Source: Acidimicrobiia bacterium (GTDB lineage: Bacteria; Acidobacteriota; Terriglobia; Bryobacterales; Bryobacteraceae). Taken from it: 64,000 nucleotides of DNA. The stretch covers positions 82,734 to 146,733 of the forward strand of contig VFZE01000006.1 of the NCBI GenBank assembly GCA_016871315.1, read 5' to 3'. Both the position numbers and the translations under genes were made by a program. The notes below the pieces were generated by a model. That model did no database searches. It saw nothing but the letters and a program-made list of their open reading frames with translations, and had not been told where the DNA came from. Below, piece by piece: positions 17,692-27,440 of this stretch. How positions within the stretch are numbered: the first letter of the stretch is position 1; each line of letters begins with the position of its first letter.

Positions 17692-18719
17692 GGCATCTCA
17701 ATCACGATCTTGCCCACCCCGTCGCGGTAGTGTTCCAGCAGCTCGAACGCCTCCGGTGTATTGTCGATGGGCATGCGGTGCGTGATGATCGATTCGGGAA
17801 TGCGCCCGTCGGCGAGCAGCCGGATCGCTTCCGCGCCGCGGTGATTGCTGCGCTTGATCGTCTGGATGCGCAGCTCCTTCGCCATCGCGGTGTGCAGATC
17901 CACCGGAAAATTCTTCTGCGAAGGAATCCCCAGCAGCACAAACTGGCCTGCCGCGGCGGCCAGCGCCAGCCCCGCCTGAATCGTCTCCGGGGCGCCCGCT
18001 GCGTCGATCACCACTTCCGCGCCGCGCCCCTTGGTGACATCCATCACCGCGTCGACAATGCTCTCTTTACTCATGTCCAAAGCAACGTCGACGCCGGTCT
18101 GCCGCGCCAATCGTACGCGGTGCGCCACGCGGTCCGCCGTGATCACGCGGCCGGCGCCCGCCTGCCGCGCCAGCGCCGCCGCCAGCAGCCCGATGGGCCC
18201 GGTTCCCAGCACGACAACGGTGTCACCCACGCGGATGTTGACCAGCTCCAGCATATGCACGATCACTGCCACGGGTTCAATCAGCGCCGCCTGCAACGGC
18301 GTCAGATCCTCGGGCACGCGGTCCACGTTCCTTGCCGGCACCACCGCGTACTCGCGGAAGAAGCCTTCCGCATGCGGCCCGCCCATGAAGATGCCGTGTA
18401 TGCAGTTATTGTGCCTGCCTGCCAGACAGTGCGTGCAGTGCCCGCAGCTGACGGTAGGCTCAATGGAAACCAGTTCACCGGGAGAATGTCCCGTGCCTGC
18501 GCCCGCCGCCGCTACTTCGCCGACAGGCTCATGCCCAAGCACCATCGGATAGACGGCGGGATTGTGTCCCACGCAGCCTTCCATGTACCAGTGCATGTCG
18601 CTGCCGCAGAGCCCCACCGAGCGCAGGCGCACCAGCAACTGTCCCGGGCCTGGCTCCGGCGGCGCCGCCGTTTCCCGCATCTCCAATTGCTTGGGCGCCA
18701 CCAGCGCGACCGATTTCAT
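17688..18719 (-). CDS. Zinc-dependent polyol/alcohol dehydrogenase (MDR family)
   Basis: 343 residues, normal for sorbitol or threonine dehydrogenase-like MDR enzymes. The catalytic zinc ligands are seen in GLCGSDMHW (Cys near 37) and GHEP (His-Glu near 63). The structural zinc site CGHCTHCLAGRHNNC has four cysteines (about 93-107). VLGTGPIGLLAAALA is the NAD(P)-binding Rossmann loop. The substrate is probably a sugar alcohol or deoxy sugar because the next gene is a sugar kinase. First gene of a two-gene minus-strand operon, separated by 76 bp from the divergent glycosyltransferase. Confidence 0.88.
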   Translation of the reverse strand: MKSVALVAPKQLEMRETAAPPEPGPGQLLVRLRSVGLCGSDMHWYMEGCVGHNPAVYPMVLGHEPVGEVAAAGAGTGHSPGELVSIEPTVSCGHCTHCLAGRHNNCIHGIFMGGPHAEGFFREYAVVPARNVDRVPEDLTPLQAALIEPVAVIVHMLELVNIRVGDTVVVLGTGPIGLLAAALARQAGAGRVITADRVAHRVRLARQTGVDVALDMSKESIVDAVMDVTKGRGAEVVIDAAGAPETIQAGLALAAAAGQFVLLGIPSQKNFPVDLHTAMAKELRIQTIKRSNHRGAEAIRLLADGRIPESIITHRMPIDNTPEAFELLEHYRDGVGKIVIEMP

Positions 18720-18795
18720 AACAAACAGCGTAGTATACCGCGTGCGCCGCGCGATTTAGTGTTAGTCTCTCTAGTTTGCGCCCAGCGGGCGCAGG

Positions 18796-20286
18796 ATGCG
18801 CGCAGTGCGAAACAAGGATGGCCTGATCCTCTTGTTGATTGTGATTCTAGGGGCGGCGCTTCGCTTGTTCCGCCTGGACGCGCAAGGCCTCTGGTACGAC
18901 GAGTTATTCTCCGTCGCCCACTCGGTCCGCCCGCTTCCGGAGCTGATCCGCATTCTCGCCGAGGATGTCGCCCACCCGCCGCTTCACAACTTCGTCCTTC
19001 GCGCCTGGTTTCTTGTAGCCGGCTATGGATCGATGCAGGCGAGGTTGGTGTCGGTCATCTTCGGAACGCTTTCCATTCCACTGCTGTTCTTACTCGCGCG
19101 CCGGTTCGCTGGTCCCGCGGCCGGCCTTTGCGCCGCCTTCCTGTTGGCCGTCTCGCAGATGGGCGTCTACTTTTCCCAGGAAGCGCGCGGTTATGCCCTA
19201 CTTCAGTTTCTCTCCTTGATGGCGGCGCTGGTCTTCCTTTCCTTTCTCCAGAAGCCTGACCTGCTCCGGTCCTTTCTATTCGCCCTGCTCGGCCTGGCGA
19301 TGCTCTACACGCACTACTACGGCGCAAGCACGCTGCTTGCGCTGGGCCTCTACTGGCTGATCTTTCGCAAGGAATGTTCGCCCCTGGTCTTCCCGCGGCT
19401 GACAGCCATTGCCGTGGCGTTGGGGATCGCCTGCATTCCCTGGATCTTTATCATCGCCCGCGCCGGCAAAGCGACCAAGGCGTATCTGTTCACGCCCAAG
19501 CCGACCTGGAGCCCCACTCTCTACTCGCCCATCGGTGCCTTCAACCACTTTCATGGCATGAAACTGGAATCCATCGAAGGCCTGACCTCTCACGCCGAAG
19601 TGCTGCTGGGCCTTGCCGTCTTTGCCTCCCTCATTGCCGCCGCGCTCTGGCTCGTACGCGGCGAAGCCCTACGCGGAGTTCTCCTCGGCTGCCTGCTATC
19701 GGCCACCCCCGTCGTCGTCGCGCTCCTTGTCGGCGTCACTGGTGCGATCTTCAACTACCGGCATTACTCCTTCGCCATCCCAGGCTATTTTCTCGCCATC
19801 GCCATCGGCTGGAGACTCGTGCTCCGGAACTCCACGATCCGCTTCCTGTGGCTGGCCATTGCTTCCCTCCTCTGCGTCCTCGCCCTGCGGCCGGTCTATT
19901 TCAAGCCAACCAAGCCGGACTATCGTCAGGGCTTTCTCCCACTTGCCGAACACCATCGTCCGGGCGACTGTGTCGCCGGACAGCCCCGTGTGTGGAGAAA
20001 CCGGATTCACTACGCCTGGGAGGTCTATTACGGCGATCGAGCGGCGCTCCGCCTGGTGCCTTTCCACCAACTCCCCGATGTGCCCTCGTCGTGCCGCCGG
20101 CTATGGTTGATCTGGGACCGCACTTGGTGGATGAACGCCAACCCACAGACCACCGCCGAGGCTGCTGAGATGGAAGCACGGCTGCGGGCACAGTTTGAGG
20201 TGGAGCGGGTCGACGAGCATGAGGCAATACGGCTGGTATTGTTGCGGCGTGTGCACAGCCGTTCCGGAACTCTGGAGACTCCCTGA
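18796..20286 (+). CDS. GT39/ArnT-like membrane glycosyltransferase
   Basis: 496 residues with about ten membrane segments. GLWYDELFS near residue 35 is the first extracytoplasmic loop with the Asp-Glu pair used by GT-C enzymes of the PMT/ArnT group. YFSQEARGYALL near residue 117 is another conserved loop. Such enzymes transfer a sugar from a polyprenyl-phosphate donor to a lipid or protein outside the cytoplasm. The C-terminal 130 residues are soluble (HHRPGDCVAGQP). The acceptor is unknown. It stands alone between a divergent and a convergent gene. Confidence 0.8.
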   Translation: MRAVRNKDGLILLLIVILGAALRLFRLDAQGLWYDELFSVAHSVRPLPELIRILAEDVAHPPLHNFVLRAWFLVAGYGSMQARLVSVIFGTLSIPLLFLLARRFAGPAAGLCAAFLLAVSQMGVYFSQEARGYALLQFLSLMAALVFLSFLQKPDLLRSFLFALLGLAMLYTHYYGASTLLALGLYWLIFRKECSPLVFPRLTAIAVALGIACIPWIFIIARAGKATKAYLFTPKPTWSPTLYSPIGAFNHFHGMKLESIEGLTSHAEVLLGLAVFASLIAAALWLVRGEALRGVLLGCLLSATPVVVALLVGVTGAIFNYRHYSFAIPGYFLAIAIGWRLVLRNSTIRFLWLAIASLLCVLALRPVYFKPTKPDYRQGFLPLAEHHRPGDCVAGQPRVWRNRIHYAWEVYYGDRAALRLVPFHQLPDVPSSCRRLWLIWDRTWWMNANPQTTAEAAEMEARLRAQFEVERVDEHEAIRLVLLRRVHSRSGTLETP

Positions 20287-20427
20287 ATAGGCTTACTCCG
20301 GTTGGTGGCGCTTCAGAGCACTTCCAGAGGATTTCCCGAGCCAGTAGCTATTTTCGCAGCCGTGCAGAGGCTTGCTTTTCACGCAGACGCATTAGCAGCC
20401 GGGCTGTGCGGCGGCCCTTTTGGCCCC

Positions 20428-20958
20428 TCACCGGTTGAGCCGCAGCGTCTTGATGAAATTATCGAACCGCACGTTGGCCACCGAAACCGCATCCATCATC
20501 GTGTCGTCGATTTCATCAGGCGCCTTCTGGTCCTGCGCTGGCGATCCATAGCCCAGCTGTGAAGTCGTGGCGCGCAAACGGTCGGCCAGGAATACCGCGA
20601 TTGCGAGGTAGAAACGGCTGGCGAAGGCGGCATCGGCGGCGAGCTTTGCCTTGAGCCGCTCGCGATCGACAGCCAGCACGTGCGATGCCTCCATTGTTTG
20701 GACGGTGGCCGACGGCGGGCGCGCGTCGACGAAGGAGATCTCGCCCACGATCTCCCCGCTGAGCAGCGTCGCCACGCGCGCGCCGTTCGACCGCTTCACC
20801 TCCAGGCCCCCCTCCAGCACGAGAAACAACGACCCGACCGGCTCTCCTTCGCGGATCAAGACCGTGCCCGGCTCCAGGTACTGCTTCTCGCCGTTGCGCG
20901 CCAGCCAGTCGATATCGGTCTCCTCCAGCACGCCGAACAGGTACAGAACTTTTCTCAT
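20428..20958 (-). CDS. Stand-alone cyclic nucleotide-binding domain protein of the peptide-export operon
   Basis: 176 residues. A cNMP-binding (CAP-like) domain fills about residues 1-125: YLEPGTVLIREGEPVGSLFLV, then GEIVGEISFVDARPPSATV, which holds the phosphate-binding cassette with the Glu and a following Arg-Pro. No helix-turn-helix follows; the 50-residue tail (AQDQKAPDEID) is acidic and polar. It is the last gene of the NHLP export operon, 22 bp after the second ABC transporter. The start at 20958 is chosen for AAGGAAG upstream; an extension to 21021 overlaps the transporter gene. It may gate export in response to a nucleotide. Confidence 0.8.
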   Translation of the reverse strand: MRKVLYLFGVLEETDIDWLARNGEKQYLEPGTVLIREGEPVGSLFLVLEGGLEVKRSNGARVATLLSGEIVGEISFVDARPPSATVQTMEASHVLAVDRERLKAKLAADAAFASRFYLAIAVFLADRLRATTSQLGYGSPAQDQKAPDEIDDTMMDAVSVANVRFDNFIKTLRLNR

Positions 20959-20980
20959 CGGTGCACTTCCTTTTTCCTCA

Positions 20981-23560
20981 TCAGGCAATCTGCCGCCGGG
21001 CCAGCGCGGCGAATGCTCCACCGGCCGCCATCAGTTCCGAGTAGGTGCCGGACTCGGCAATCCGGCCTCCTTCCAGCACAAAGATCCGGTCCGCGTTGAG
21101 GATGGTGCTCAACCGGTGCGCGATCACGATCCGCGTCGCTTGCAGGCTTTCCAGGCTGCGGCTCACGATCTCCTGCGTACGGTTGTCCAGCGCGCTGGTG
21201 GCTTCGTCGAAGATCAGAATCCGCGGCCGGTGCACGATCGCGCGCGCGATCAGCAGCCGCTGCCGCTGCCCGCCGGACAGGCCCGCGGTTTCCGCGATCA
21301 CCGTGTGCATCCCCATCGGCATGGTTTTCAGATCCTCGTCCAGCCCCGCCATCCGCGCCGCTTCCCAAGCGTCCTCGATGGTCAGGTTCGACGAGCCGAC
21401 AATGTTTGAGAAAATGTCGCCGGTGATCAGCCGGCTGTTCTGAAGCACGACGCCCATCTGCCGGCGCACGGCCTGCAAGTCCAGCCCGGCCAGGTTGTGC
21501 CGGTCGAAGTAGATGGCGCCGCTTTCCGGCTTCTCAAAGCCCAGCAGCAGCCGCATCAGCGTCGATTTGCCGCAGCCGCTCTCACCCACGAACGCGACAA
21601 ACTCACCCGGCTCGATCCGCAACGAAATATCGTGCAGCACCAGCGGCGCCGGTGGCGCGTAGCGGAACGCCACATGCTGCACCTCGACTGCGCCGCTAAG
21701 CACGCCCGGGTCGCCGGCGCCGCCCGGCACCTCGGGCAGCGTCTCCAGAATCGGCTTGGCGCGCTCATAGGTGGGCACGATGTTCACCACTTGCAGCACC
21801 GTCCCGCTTAAAGCCAGCGCGGCGCCCAGGAACTGCCCGAACGCGGCGTTGAAGGCAAGGAACTGGCCGGTTGTCATCGCATCGGCCCCCGGCTGGGCCA
21901 TCGCCCGCGCCGCGAAATAGAAGATCGCCGCCGTGGTCGCGGTCGGGAAAATCGTATCGAACACGGCGAAGCGGTTGGTGATCGCGCCCGCCTGAAAGGC
22001 CAGCCGCTTGTAGTGTGAGTAATCCTTCGACCAGGCGGCAAAGGCGCGGCTCTCGGCTCCCGACAGGCGGAACTTCGCCACGCCGCTGATCAGCTCAAAC
22101 ACTACCCCCGACAGCTTGCCGTCCACCTCCGCCAGCTCCCGCACGACGCGCATGCGCAGGCGCGAGGCGGCAACTGTTGTCGCGATCGCAATCACGACGG
22201 CCACAATCGCCACCGGCACAAGTTGCGGCCCGTAGTAGAACAGGAGCCCGAAGCTGAAGACCGAAAACACGCCCGAGACCAGCGACGACAGCGCCGATCC
22301 GGTCAGCGTGCGCCGGATCTCGCTCACGGCCATGCTGCGCGATGCCAGGTCGCCGGAGGAATAATCGCGGAAGAACGGAACGGGCAGCGCCAGCAGACGG
22401 TCCCACACCGCCGCTTGCACGCGCGCGTCCATCTTACCTTCCATGCGCAGGAAGGCGAGATTGCGAGTGACGGTGAACAGCGCCGTCGAAAGGGCCACCA
22501 GCAAGAGAAAGCCGCCGATCGGCAGCAGCAGCCCGCGCTCGGCGCCGGGGATCACCGAATCAAACAGCTCTCCGGTGGCGATCGGCGTCGCCATCGCGAT
22601 CATGCCGCTGAGCATCCCGGCGATCAGAATCGCCGCCAGATCGCCGCGCGCGGCTTCCAGCCCGAACCGGAACACATCCATCGCCGACAGGCTCTTTTGC
22701 GGAAACGGCCGGTAGAAGCAATAGGCCACACCGCTCAGCGTCGGGGCCAGCTTTGCGTCCACCGGCTCCGCGCTGCCGCTCGACGGATCCAGCGCCTGAT
22801 AGCGGTTGCCCGATTGCGGAACCAGCGCCAGCGGCCGGTTGCCGGCCTCGGCAAAGGCCAGCAGCGGTCCGTTATCCTGTTTCCACCACGCGCCGCGCAG
22901 CACCGTCCTGCGGTAGCGGATGCCCGATGCGCGGGCGATGGCCGCCACCGGATCCAACGCCTGCCCCGAGGGGCGCTTCAGCGTGATTCCCTGCGCCTCC
23001 GCCACGCGTTGCATCGCGGCGTACAGTGCGTCGGAAAGCGCGGCGGCAACGGTCTGGCCCGCTTCCTTGTGCAGCGGAGAAGCGAGGCTGCGCAGTGACT
23101 GGTCAAACGATCTCCGCTCCATCTCCGCCTTCGCGCGCAGCCGCCGCTCCCGTTCGACCTCCTCCTGCCCGGCAGAGTCCACGGCCAGCCGCAGCGCCTC
23201 TGATTGCCACAGCCGGAAGTCGCCGGGCTCTCCGTCGCGCGCGGCAAGCTCAGGCAGCCGCGCCGCCATCATTCTTTTCCACGCGTCTACTTCCGGAACT
23301 CCAGCCGCTGCCTCAATCCGCGTCAGACGTGTCTGCTCTCCGGCCACTGCCACGACGCGCCGGCCCCCGCCCGCCTCAGGCGGAAAGGCGAATACCGTCC
23401 GGCCCGCCTCCACGCGCAGCAGATGAACACGCGCGCCCACAGGTTCCTCTCCTTCCATCTCCACCAGGAAAAGGTCCAGCGCGCCTTCCTCAATCTTCCA
23501 CGCGCAATCCTCCCCATGAAGCGGGAACGGGCGGCCGGGCTGGAGGATTTCCGGCTTCAT
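20981..23560 (-). CDS. NHLM-type bacteriocin/RiPP export ABC transporter, permease-ATPase (ABC2 type)
   Basis: 859 residues. An unusual N-terminal region of about 280 residues without a peptidase domain is followed by an ABC membrane domain (about 300-570) and a nucleotide-binding domain (about 620-859) with GESGCGKST (Walker A), LSGGQRQRL (signature), [12 protein letters not shown] (Walker B) and VIAHRLST (H-loop). This layout is that of the second transporter of NHLM microcin systems (TIGR03797 as I recall it). It overlaps the upstream ABC1 gene by 4 bp. Together with ABC1, the HlyD-like adaptor and TolC it should form the export machine for the double-glycine peptides nearby. Confidence 0.9.
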   Translation of the reverse strand: MKPEILQPGRPFPLHGEDCAWKIEEGALDLFLVEMEGEEPVGARVHLLRVEAGRTVFAFPPEAGGGRRVVAVAGEQTRLTRIEAAAGVPEVDAWKRMMAARLPELAARDGEPGDFRLWQSEALRLAVDSAGQEEVERERRLRAKAEMERRSFDQSLRSLASPLHKEAGQTVAAALSDALYAAMQRVAEAQGITLKRPSGQALDPVAAIARASGIRYRRTVLRGAWWKQDNGPLLAFAEAGNRPLALVPQSGNRYQALDPSSGSAEPVDAKLAPTLSGVAYCFYRPFPQKSLSAMDVFRFGLEAARGDLAAILIAGMLSGMIAMATPIATGELFDSVIPGAERGLLLPIGGFLLLVALSTALFTVTRNLAFLRMEGKMDARVQAAVWDRLLALPVPFFRDYSSGDLASRSMAVSEIRRTLTGSALSSLVSGVFSVFSFGLLFYYGPQLVPVAIVAVVIAIATTVAASRLRMRVVRELAEVDGKLSGVVFELISGVAKFRLSGAESRAFAAWSKDYSHYKRLAFQAGAITNRFAVFDTIFPTATTAAIFYFAARAMAQPGADAMTTGQFLAFNAAFGQFLGAALALSGTVLQVVNIVPTYERAKPILETLPEVPGGAGDPGVLSGAVEVQHVAFRYAPPAPLVLHDISLRIEPGEFVAFVGESGCGKSTLMRLLLGFEKPESGAIYFDRHNLAGLDLQAVRRQMGVVLQNSRLITGDIFSNIVGSSNLTIEDAWEAARMAGLDEDLKTMPMGMHTVIAETAGLSGGQRQRLLIARAIVHRPRILIFDEATSALDNRTQEIVSRSLESLQATRIVIAHRLSTILNADRIFVLEGGRIAESGTYSELMAAGGAFAALARRQIA

Positions 23561-25704
23561 ACGCTTTGAATGAGCCGCGAGTAAGGCCCATCCACCTGGT
23601 TCATCTCCTCATGCGTGCCGCGCTGAACCACAACGCCCTTCTCCAGCACGATGATCTCGTCGCAATCGCGGATCGTCGAAAGCCGGTGCGCGACGATCAG
23701 GCAGGTGCAGCCGCGCCGCCGCAGGTTCTCCATGAAGCGCTCCTCGGTGCGCGCGTCCAGCGCGCTGGTCGCTTCATCGAGAATCAGAATGCGCGGCTCA
23801 ATGGCCAGCGCGCGCGCGATCTCCAGCCGCTGCCGCTGACCGCCGGAGAGATTGCGCCCGCCCTCCTGCAGCGTGTAGCCGTAGTCGCTGTTCATCTTGG
23901 TGATGTCGTCGTGGATCACCGCGTCGCGCGCCGCCTCAATCACGCGGTCTTCACCGATCGTCTCATCCCACAGCACGATGTTCTCCCGCACCGTGCCGCC
24001 GAACAGGAACACGTCCTGATCCACCATTGATAGCGAGTTGGTGATCGTCTCGCGCGGCAGCTCCCGCCGGCGCTTGCCGTCAAACAGGATCTCGCCCGAC
24101 CACGGTTCATACAGCCCCGCCACCAGCTTCGCCACCGTCGATTTGCCGCTGCCCGACCCGCCCACCAGCGCAACCCGCTGCCCGGGCTTCACCACCAGGC
24201 TGAAATTCGAAATCAGCGGCGCCTCCAGACGGCTGTAGCCGAACGTCAGCTCACGCACCTCCAGATGCCCTTGCAGCCGCACAAAGGCGTCAGGCGCAGT
24301 GACGCGTTCGGCCACCATCTCATCGGTCTTGTAATTCAGAACATCGTCCAGCCGGTTCAGGTCCCCTTCAATCTGCTGCACGCGGGAACCCATCTCCACC
24401 AGCCGGTTCACCGGCTCAATGAAACGGTCAGCCAGGCTCTGAAAAGCGATCAGCATGCCCATCGTCAGCAATCCGTCCATCACGCGAAGCCCGCCCAGCG
24501 TCAGCACCGCCGCGCTGTTGAAGGCGGTGAGAAACGCGGGCAACACACTGACCCACATCGAGCCGGCGACAAGATCCTGCTGCGCGTTGAGCACCTTTGC
24601 CTGATGGCCGGCCCATCGGCTGAAGAAGTCCGATTCCGAGCCGGTCGATTTCAGCGTCTCGATGATCTGCAAGCCGTTCATCGAAACGCCCATCAGCTTG
24701 CCGGCCTCCAGTAGCAGCCGCTGATTGTCCTCCTTCCTGCGCCGGGATATGAAACGCAACACCGCGAAATTGCACAACGCCACGCCGATGCTGAGCATGG
24801 TCAGCGTCGCGTCATAGCAAAACATCAGCGCCGCGAAAAAGCCGATCAGCCCGATGTTGACCAGGTTGCGCGCCAGCTCGCCCGATAGCAGTTCCGCGAC
24901 ACGATCATTGGCCTCCACCCTGGAGCCGATCTCGCCCGCGTAGCGCTGCCCGAAAAACTCCATCGGCAGCCGCAGCACGTGCCAGAAGAAGCGCGACGCC
25001 GCGCTGATGCTCAGCCTTGACTCCAGCCGCTGCAGGCCGTTCGATTGCAGCGACACCAGCGCCGCTTCCAGAATCGCCGTTACCGCCATCGCCACCAGCA
25101 GCGGGCGCAGCCAGCTCTCCATGCCGCCGATGAGAGAATTATCGACGAAGATTTTCGAAAAGATCGGGATCACCAGCCCCGGCACGGCCAGCGCCAGCGT
25201 CGCCAGCACCACGTAGCTCAGCGCCAGCCGGCTTCCCGGCAGCCGCCTGGCCAGCAATCCCAGAAAGCTACGCTTCTCGCCGCCTTTTTGAAACTCCGCC
25301 GTCGGCTCGAAAGTCAGCACCACGCCGGTGAAGGATTGGTCGAACTCCTCCACGGTCACCGTCCGCCGCCCGGGGCCGGGGTCGTTGAGAAACACCTTAC
25401 CCTTGCCGAACCCCTCCACCACCACGAAATGGTTGAAGTTCCAGAAGACGATGCAGGGCATGCGCATCGTCCGCAAATCGGCGGGCTCCTTCTTGAAGCC
25501 CTTGCAGGCCAGCCCGTAGAGCCGCGCCGCCTTCATGACGTTGCTGGCTTTGGAACCGTCGCGGCTGACCCCGCAATCCACCCGCAGTTTTTCCAAGGGC
25601 ACGATGCGCCCGTAGTAGGCAAGGATCATCGCCAGCGATGCGGCGCCGCATTCCACCGCCTCCATCTGGCGCACGGTGGGAGTCCTTACGCGCGCGTTCC
25701 TCAT
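23557..25704 (-). CDS. NHLM-type export ABC transporter with C39 leader peptidase (ABC1 type)
   Basis: 715 residues. The N-terminal C39 peptidase domain (about 1-140) has Gln13, the catalytic Cys19 in [10 protein letters not shown], His92 in NHFVVVEG and Asp108 in NDPG, so it should be active and cleave after a Gly-Gly motif. The membrane domain (about 160-450) and the ATPase domain (Walker [10 protein letters not shown], signature LSGGQRQRL, Walker [13 protein letters not shown]) follow. This is the peptidase-permease-ATPase of NHLM loci (TIGR03796 type). It is 1 nt from the HlyD-like gene and overlaps the ABC2 gene by 4 bp. Confidence 0.93.
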   Translation of the reverse strand: MRNARVRTPTVRQMEAVECGAASLAMILAYYGRIVPLEKLRVDCGVSRDGSKASNVMKAARLYGLACKGFKKEPADLRTMRMPCIVFWNFNHFVVVEGFGKGKVFLNDPGPGRRTVTVEEFDQSFTGVVLTFEPTAEFQKGGEKRSFLGLLARRLPGSRLALSYVVLATLALAVPGLVIPIFSKIFVDNSLIGGMESWLRPLLVAMAVTAILEAALVSLQSNGLQRLESRLSISAASRFFWHVLRLPMEFFGQRYAGEIGSRVEANDRVAELLSGELARNLVNIGLIGFFAALMFCYDATLTMLSIGVALCNFAVLRFISRRRKEDNQRLLLEAGKLMGVSMNGLQIIETLKSTGSESDFFSRWAGHQAKVLNAQQDLVAGSMWVSVLPAFLTAFNSAAVLTLGGLRVMDGLLTMGMLIAFQSLADRFIEPVNRLVEMGSRVQQIEGDLNRLDDVLNYKTDEMVAERVTAPDAFVRLQGHLEVRELTFGYSRLEAPLISNFSLVVKPGQRVALVGGSGSGKSTVAKLVAGLYEPWSGEILFDGKRRRELPRETITNSLSMVDQDVFLFGGTVRENIVLWDETIGEDRVIEAARDAVIHDDITKMNSDYGYTLQEGGRNLSGGQRQRLEIARALAIEPRILILDEATSALDARTEERFMENLRRRGCTCLIVAHRLSTIRDCDEIIVLEKGVVVQRGTHEEMNQVDGPYSRLIQSV

Positions 25705-25705
25705 C

Positions 25706-26959
25706 TCAACTCAGACCCAGGGAGCCTTTCACCGAAGGGAACAGCAGCGTGATGGGAGCCTGCTCGCGCGTCACCACCGTGCCCACGCACAGCGTGCCGC
25801 TCGACAGCGTCACCGGCGGCCCGGCCGGCGATGACCAGCGGAACCCGCTCACGCTGGCGGGGTCCGTTTCAATCTCCACGCGCACTTCGTTCACCGGCCC
25901 GAGCCGCGTAAGCTGATCCACCAAGCTTTCGTTTTCGAAATTGCGCATCAGGGCGGCGCGTGTGGCCGGATAGTCCGCCACAAACACGATCCGCCCTTTC
26001 AGGTAGCCGTACTCCTCGCGCTTCACGGTGGAGGGCGAAATCTGGACCTCCATGCCAGCCGCGGCATCCTTGGCCTTGTCCGCGGGCAAGTACATCAGCA
26101 CTTCCAGCTTGTCGGAGGTGGACTGTATGCTCAGAAGCGGCGTTCCGATCGCCAGCATCGTCCCCGGATGCACCTGCACTTCCAGCACCTCGCCTTCATA
26201 TGGGCTGATGACTTCGGAGGCCAGCGCCAGCTCCTTGCGCAGCGCCGCCGCGCTGCGTTCCAGCGATGCAATGCGCGCGTCCAACTCCGCCGCCAACTCG
26301 CCCGGCTGCGTCTCGGTGGCGAACAGCTGCGCGGCAAGCTGCTTCAACAGCGCCTGCTTGTCCTGTATCTGCGCGTTCAGCGCGACGATCTTCTGCTGCG
26401 TGGCGATCACCTGCTGCCTGGTGATCAGCCCCTTGGCCAGCAACTGCTCCTCCACCGGCACCTGTTCGGAGGCCAGCCGCACCTGCTCGCGCAGCTCCTT
26501 GATCTCGCGCTCGGCGTTGGCCTGCTGGCGCCGGATCGACTCGATCTGAAGTTGGGAGGCATCGGAACGCACGCCAACGGCCCGCTTTTTCTCCAGCCGC
26601 GCCTCGGCCAGCGTCTGATGCGCCATGCGGATTCTCTCAAGCAGCGAAGGCTGGGCGATGGTCGCCACTACTTGTCCGCGCTCGATCCGGTCGCCCACCT
26701 TCACCTTCAGGCTCGACACCACGCCGGTTCCCGGAGCCACGATATTCAGCACCCCGCCTGTCCGCACGATGATCCCCTCGCCGGCCACGGTCGTGCGCAC
26801 CGTGCCGCGGACCGACCACCAGCCCGCGGCGCCGAGCATCAGCAGGATCGCAAGCAGCGCCAGCCAGTGCCGCGGCCGCGTCACGCGCAGCAGTTGGTCC
26901 AGCTGTTCCGGAGAAGAAAGCCGCTCCAGCGCTACCGCACGGAATATCTTCTTATTCAT
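25706..26959 (-). CDS. HlyD-family periplasmic adaptor of the NHLM export system
   Basis: 417 residues. A cytoplasmic N-terminal helix ([14 protein letters not shown]) and one membrane segment ([18 protein letters not shown]) lead to a biotinyl-lipoyl half motif, a long coiled coil (about 120-230) and a beta-barrel region. [13 protein letters not shown] before the membrane is typical of NHLM HlyD proteins (TIGR03794 type). It would bridge the inner-membrane ABC proteins to the TolC-family protein at 28308. The start at 26959 is chosen because the sequence before it, up to 27142, is Arg/Trp/Pro-rich and overlaps the precursor gene antiparallel in character; it is not part of the family. Confidence 0.9.
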   Translation of the reverse strand: MNKKIFRAVALERLSSPEQLDQLLRVTRPRHWLALLAILLMLGAAGWWSVRGTVRTTVAGEGIIVRTGGVLNIVAPGTGVVSSLKVKVGDRIERGQVVATIAQPSLLERIRMAHQTLAEARLEKKRAVGVRSDASQLQIESIRRQQANAEREIKELREQVRLASEQVPVEEQLLAKGLITRQQVIATQQKIVALNAQIQDKQALLKQLAAQLFATETQPGELAAELDARIASLERSAAALRKELALASEVISPYEGEVLEVQVHPGTMLAIGTPLLSIQSTSDKLEVLMYLPADKAKDAAAGMEVQISPSTVKREEYGYLKGRIVFVADYPATRAALMRNFENESLVDQLTRLGPVNEVRVEIETDPASVSGFRWSSPAGPPVTLSSGTLCVGTVVTREQAPITLLFPSVKGSLGLS

Positions 26960-26975
26960 GCAACCCGCGCGGGCT

Positions 26976-27332
26976 CTATTTGCCGCGCTCCAGCCATGCC
27001 AGCCACGCCGCTTGGCCCGCGTCGGCGTTTGGGTCCCATTCGATCCGCGGCTGCATGGGATCGCCGCCGGTCCCCCCGGCCACTTGCGCCAGGTCGGCTT
27101 CGGACAGTTCGCTCTCCGGCAGCGCGGGTTCCGGAAGGACAATCGTCATGTTGTAGCCTTCGCTTTCTATAAACCGTGCGCGGAACCCATCAGGAACCGG
27201 CAAATCCGATACCTGGGCGATCGCCTTGCGCGCATTCACCAGGCACAGCTTGCGGAACTCCGGATCCACGCTGCTGCGGCGTATGATTTCATTCAAGGTC
27301 TTGCGTAGGGTATCTTGAGTCCATTTGGGCAT
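26976..27332 (-). CDS. NHLP-leader RiPP precursor peptide
   Basis: 118 residues. The leader (residues 1-87) has the features of nitrile-hydratase-like leader peptides (TIGR03793 type): helical DTLRKTLNEIIRRS, DPEFRKLCLVNARKA, the beta strand MTIVLPEPA and then ELSEADLAQVAGG. Cleavage after Gly86-Gly87 by the C39 peptidase downstream would release a 31-residue core that begins TGGDPMQPRIEWD and ends WLAWLERGK. The core has no Cys or Ser and one Thr, so it cannot form lanthionines or thiazoles. No modifying enzyme of a known class is adjacent. It is the first gene of the export operon, with a good promoter just upstream. Confidence 0.88.
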   Translation of the reverse strand: MPKWTQDTLRKTLNEIIRRSSVDPEFRKLCLVNARKAIAQVSDLPVPDGFRARFIESEGYNMTIVLPEPALPESELSEADLAQVAGGTGGDPMQPRIEWDPNADAGQAAWLAWLERGK

Positions 27333-27344
27333 TGTCTGTTGCGT

Positions 27345-27381
27345 ACATCCGTTTTACGCGTTTTCCTCAACGAATGTCAAT
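27345..27381 (-). promoter_or_regulatory. Promoter of the NHLP precursor/export operon
   Basis: On the minus strand TTGACA (27380-27375) is followed after 18 bp by TAAAACGG (27356-27349), and the ATG of the precursor is at 27332. The -35 is a perfect consensus match. The same arrangement, with the same bases on both edges (ATTGACA and TAAAACGG, then TACG three nt later), lies upstream of the cysteine-cluster gene at 30061. The transcript leader would be only about 12 nt long and shows no clear Shine-Dalgarno sequence. Confidence 0.65.
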
Positions 27382-27428
27382 CAAATCCAGGCTGTTGGCT
27401 GCGGCCGAAGGCGGCTCAAAGGGGGCTA

Positions 27429-27438
27429 ATGCACGTGC
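27429..27438. repeat. ATGCACGTGC element, inverted relative to copies at 29835 and 29883
   Basis: The 10-mer ATGCACGTGC lies just past the repA stop and 49 bp upstream of the -35 of the NHLP precursor. Its reverse complement, GCACGTGCAT, occurs twice at 29835-29844 and 29883-29892, between tolC and the cysteine-cluster gene. The core GCACGTGC is palindromic, so it could be a site for a dimeric regulator. Chance is possible in GC-rich DNA. Confidence 0.35.
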
Positions 27439-27440
27439 GC

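Noticed and set aside
17730..19259. 509-codon plus-strand frame
   Set aside because: Antisense to the polyol dehydrogenase and overlapping the glycosyltransferase; a GC-rich shadow frame rich in His, Arg and Gln.
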